From: Edolisoma coerulescens
Lineage: Eukaryota; Chordata; Aves; Passeriformes; Campephagidae
DNA: 64,000 bases
Reading direction: 5' to 3'
NCBI GenBank assembly: GCA_013397115.1
Contig: VWZW01004611.1
Location: 186,001-250,000 of the forward strand
The notes beneath the pieces were generated by a model that worked only from the letters and a program-made list of their open reading frames with translations, was not told the DNA's origin and searched no databases. Of the stretch, positions 62,501 to 64,000 are shown piece after piece (positions within the stretch are counted from its first letter, which is position 1; every line of letters begins with the position of its first letter). The translations under genes and the position numbers were made by a program.

Positions 62501-62807
62501 ATAGCCTTCTGTATTCATCTGGTACAGTGCATCCTACTAAACACCTGGGGATGGAGCAGTGTCACACACACTTGGTAAAGTCACATAATTGTGGAATTCA
62601 ATCTCTTTTGGAAGCCATTGCTTTTAGTTATCAAGAAAACGCTAGCATATTGAATTTCCTCCCAAATGGAGCATTTTTGAACATGAAGGCATTTTTAAAT
62701 ATGCAGTAGAAAGGAGAACCAGACCAGAAGCAGGGCAGTGAGGTCATCAGAGAGCTGCTTTTCCCCCAGAAGGCTTTTAAATGATTAAATACATCAGCAG
62801 CTGAAAA
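56600..62807 (-). other. Probable long SLC2A13 3' UTR and flank
   Basis: Directly downstream of the SLC2A13 stop on the minus strand and free of recognised mobile elements, which is unusual here. Minus-strand AATAAA signals occur at 57392-57397, 56698-56703 and 56650-56655. The human transcript has a 3' UTR of several kilobases, so an end near 56.6 kb is plausible. The 233-codon plus-strand open frame at 59979-60680 has no family resemblance that I recognise. Confidence 0.4.
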
Positions 62808-63034
62808 TTATTCCACATCAGAAGCATCATTGTCAGAAAGATGGTAATTACTTCCCTTCACCCGAATATACTCAATATACCTCCCTTCATCAGAATCCGA
62901 CATACCACATGTACATAGCCTGCTTTCAAACAAAGACTCAATTTCCTCCAGTTTTTTCCCTTTAGTCTCAGGAAGGCAGCCATAGATGAAAACCAGTCCC
63001 AAGGCAGCAAACCCTGCGTAGAGGAGGAAGGCTC
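62808..63034 (-). CDS. SLC2A13: SLC2A13 last coding exon (H+/myo-inositol symporter C terminus)
   Basis: SLC2A13 (HMIT) is a 12-helix sugar-porter-family protein that carries myo-inositol with protons, mainly in brain. The exon is 227 bp: two bases completing Gly, 74 codons and TAA (62808-62810). The acceptor is TTGCAG at 63035-63040. It encodes the end of the last helix (LLYAGFAALGLVFIYGCL), the sugar-porter signature PETKGKKLEEIE, and the cytosolic tail with CTCGMSDSDEGRYIEYIRV and ending NDASDVE. The tail is, as far as I recall, almost identical to human. It contains YIRV, which fits the Yxx-hydrophobic endocytic pattern. The earlier exons lie to the right, outside the window. Confidence 0.96.
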
Positions 63035-64000
63035 CTGCAATGTAAAACAATTGTCACAGTCAGTTACAGAGGTTCCTATCCCTTCTCTGTGACAGAGCAG
63101 AGGGAGTGACAGAAGCAGCAGGCTGTGGCTTCAAAGGAGAGTGTAAAAGCAAAGGCTGGAGCAGCAGGGTTGCAACAATGAGCTGCAGGTGTAGGAGAAA
63201 GACTTTATTGCCCCATTCCTCAGCAAAGTAAACTGACAAAGGCAATTCCAATTCACGTGAAAGGCAATAATACACATCCTTTCTGGGCAAGTCACTCTGC
63301 TCTTAAAATAAACAGCAATTAGATAATCACATGCCCAAATAAAAAAAAGCAGATGTGAAAGGCAAGAGCTTTCTTAGTTTGTCTTGAGAGTGAAGGACAC
63401 ATTAAGACAACTCCTCAAAATAAAAAGCTCTAGCAAAAGAATGAGTCAGGATTAAAATAATGTTTGTGACCTTACACCTAATTATTATTTAAAAGTGCTT
63501 TGTGGTGACAATTAATACTGATAAAGAGCTTGTTCCTGTCCACAATCCACCATACCTAGAGGGGCAGAGCAGGTACCAAAGAGCCAACAAACATTTACCT
63601 AGTGTTGCTAGATTGATAGCTCAAAGGAATAACAAGTAGAGCTGCAAGGCTCTGCACTAGTAAGGATGTGAAGGTCACATCAACTCCCTGGCAGCTTAAT
63701 GTGATTTAAATGACTTGTACTGGAGTGGCTGAGCAGTAACCTGACAAACACTCCCCAGGCTCCCACAGACAGCACTTTATCAACAGCTGTATTTCTGCAA
63801 GGACCATTTGATACTGGCCTTGGATGCCACTATAAACTGGAAAACCGCAGATGCTGTCACCTTAAGTGGGAATCAGCATTATTTCACTAGGTCAGAAGTG
63901 GTTTTTTTCCAGCTCTTCTGTTTTAATCAACTGCCTAGGTTCTCAGTGAAGGACAGAAAGAAATGTTTGTTATGAAATCTGGACCAAACTCTATGATCCA
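63035..64000 (-). other. SLC2A13 last intron (part)
   Basis: The remaining 966 bp up to the window edge shows no further SLC2A13 exon and no mobile element that I recognise. Confidence 0.8.

Noticed and set aside
1..64000. Search for tRNA, rRNA, CRISPR-like arrays, and bacterial or phage-type systems
   Set aside because: None were seen; the only regularly repeated arrays are the tandem and simple repeats listed, and the genome context is vertebrate.

Overview
The window is vertebrate nuclear DNA, most likely from a bird. It has split genes with GT-AG introns, scattered CR1 LINE tails and a CR1 reverse-transcriptase relic, an LTR fragment of a familiar avian retroviral type, and a compact gene layout. 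Three genes are recognised: ABCD2 (minus strand), REDIC1/C12orf40 (plus strand) and SLC2A13 (minus strand). This is the gene order and orientation of human 12q12, so the block is conserved synteny. All gene calls come from reading the sequence and from family knowledge; no search was run.

Layout. 1-22,647 holds the 5' two thirds of ABCD2, a peroxisomal very-long-chain acyl-CoA ABC half-transporter. Exons 1-6 run from 22,647 down to 8,165; the exons for the rest of the nucleotide-binding domain were not found and should lie left of the window. A CpG-rich promoter region sits at about 22,430-23,260. 23,261-31,780 is intergenic, with a nearly perfect 120-bp tandem triplication and a possible old antisense CR1-type element. 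31,780-32,516 is the presumed promoter and leader of REDIC1. REDIC1, a meiotic crossover factor, is reconstructed here as 13 coding exons (32,517-47,855) with continuous phase and a 696-residue product. Its introns contain a degenerate minisatellite, an avian ERV LTR relic, a decayed CR1 body and microsatellites. 47,856-62,807 is a tail-to-tail interval containing further repeat relics and probably a long SLC2A13 3' UTR. 62,808-63,034 is the last coding exon of SLC2A13, the H+/myo-inositol symporter.

The genes do not form a functional pathway; they are neighbours by ancestry. ABCD2 and REDIC1 are divergent, about 10 kb apart, and REDIC1 and SLC2A13 are convergent. No exotic multi-gene system was found. 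The most informative points are the full REDIC1 gene model (with a 25-bp microexon, a conserved pair of Cys/QT motifs and a local GC-rich low-complexity insert), the in-frame open leader of REDIC1, the 120-bp tandem array, and unexplained open frames in REDIC1 intron 7. Ambiguous bases occur at 22,998 and 33,088.
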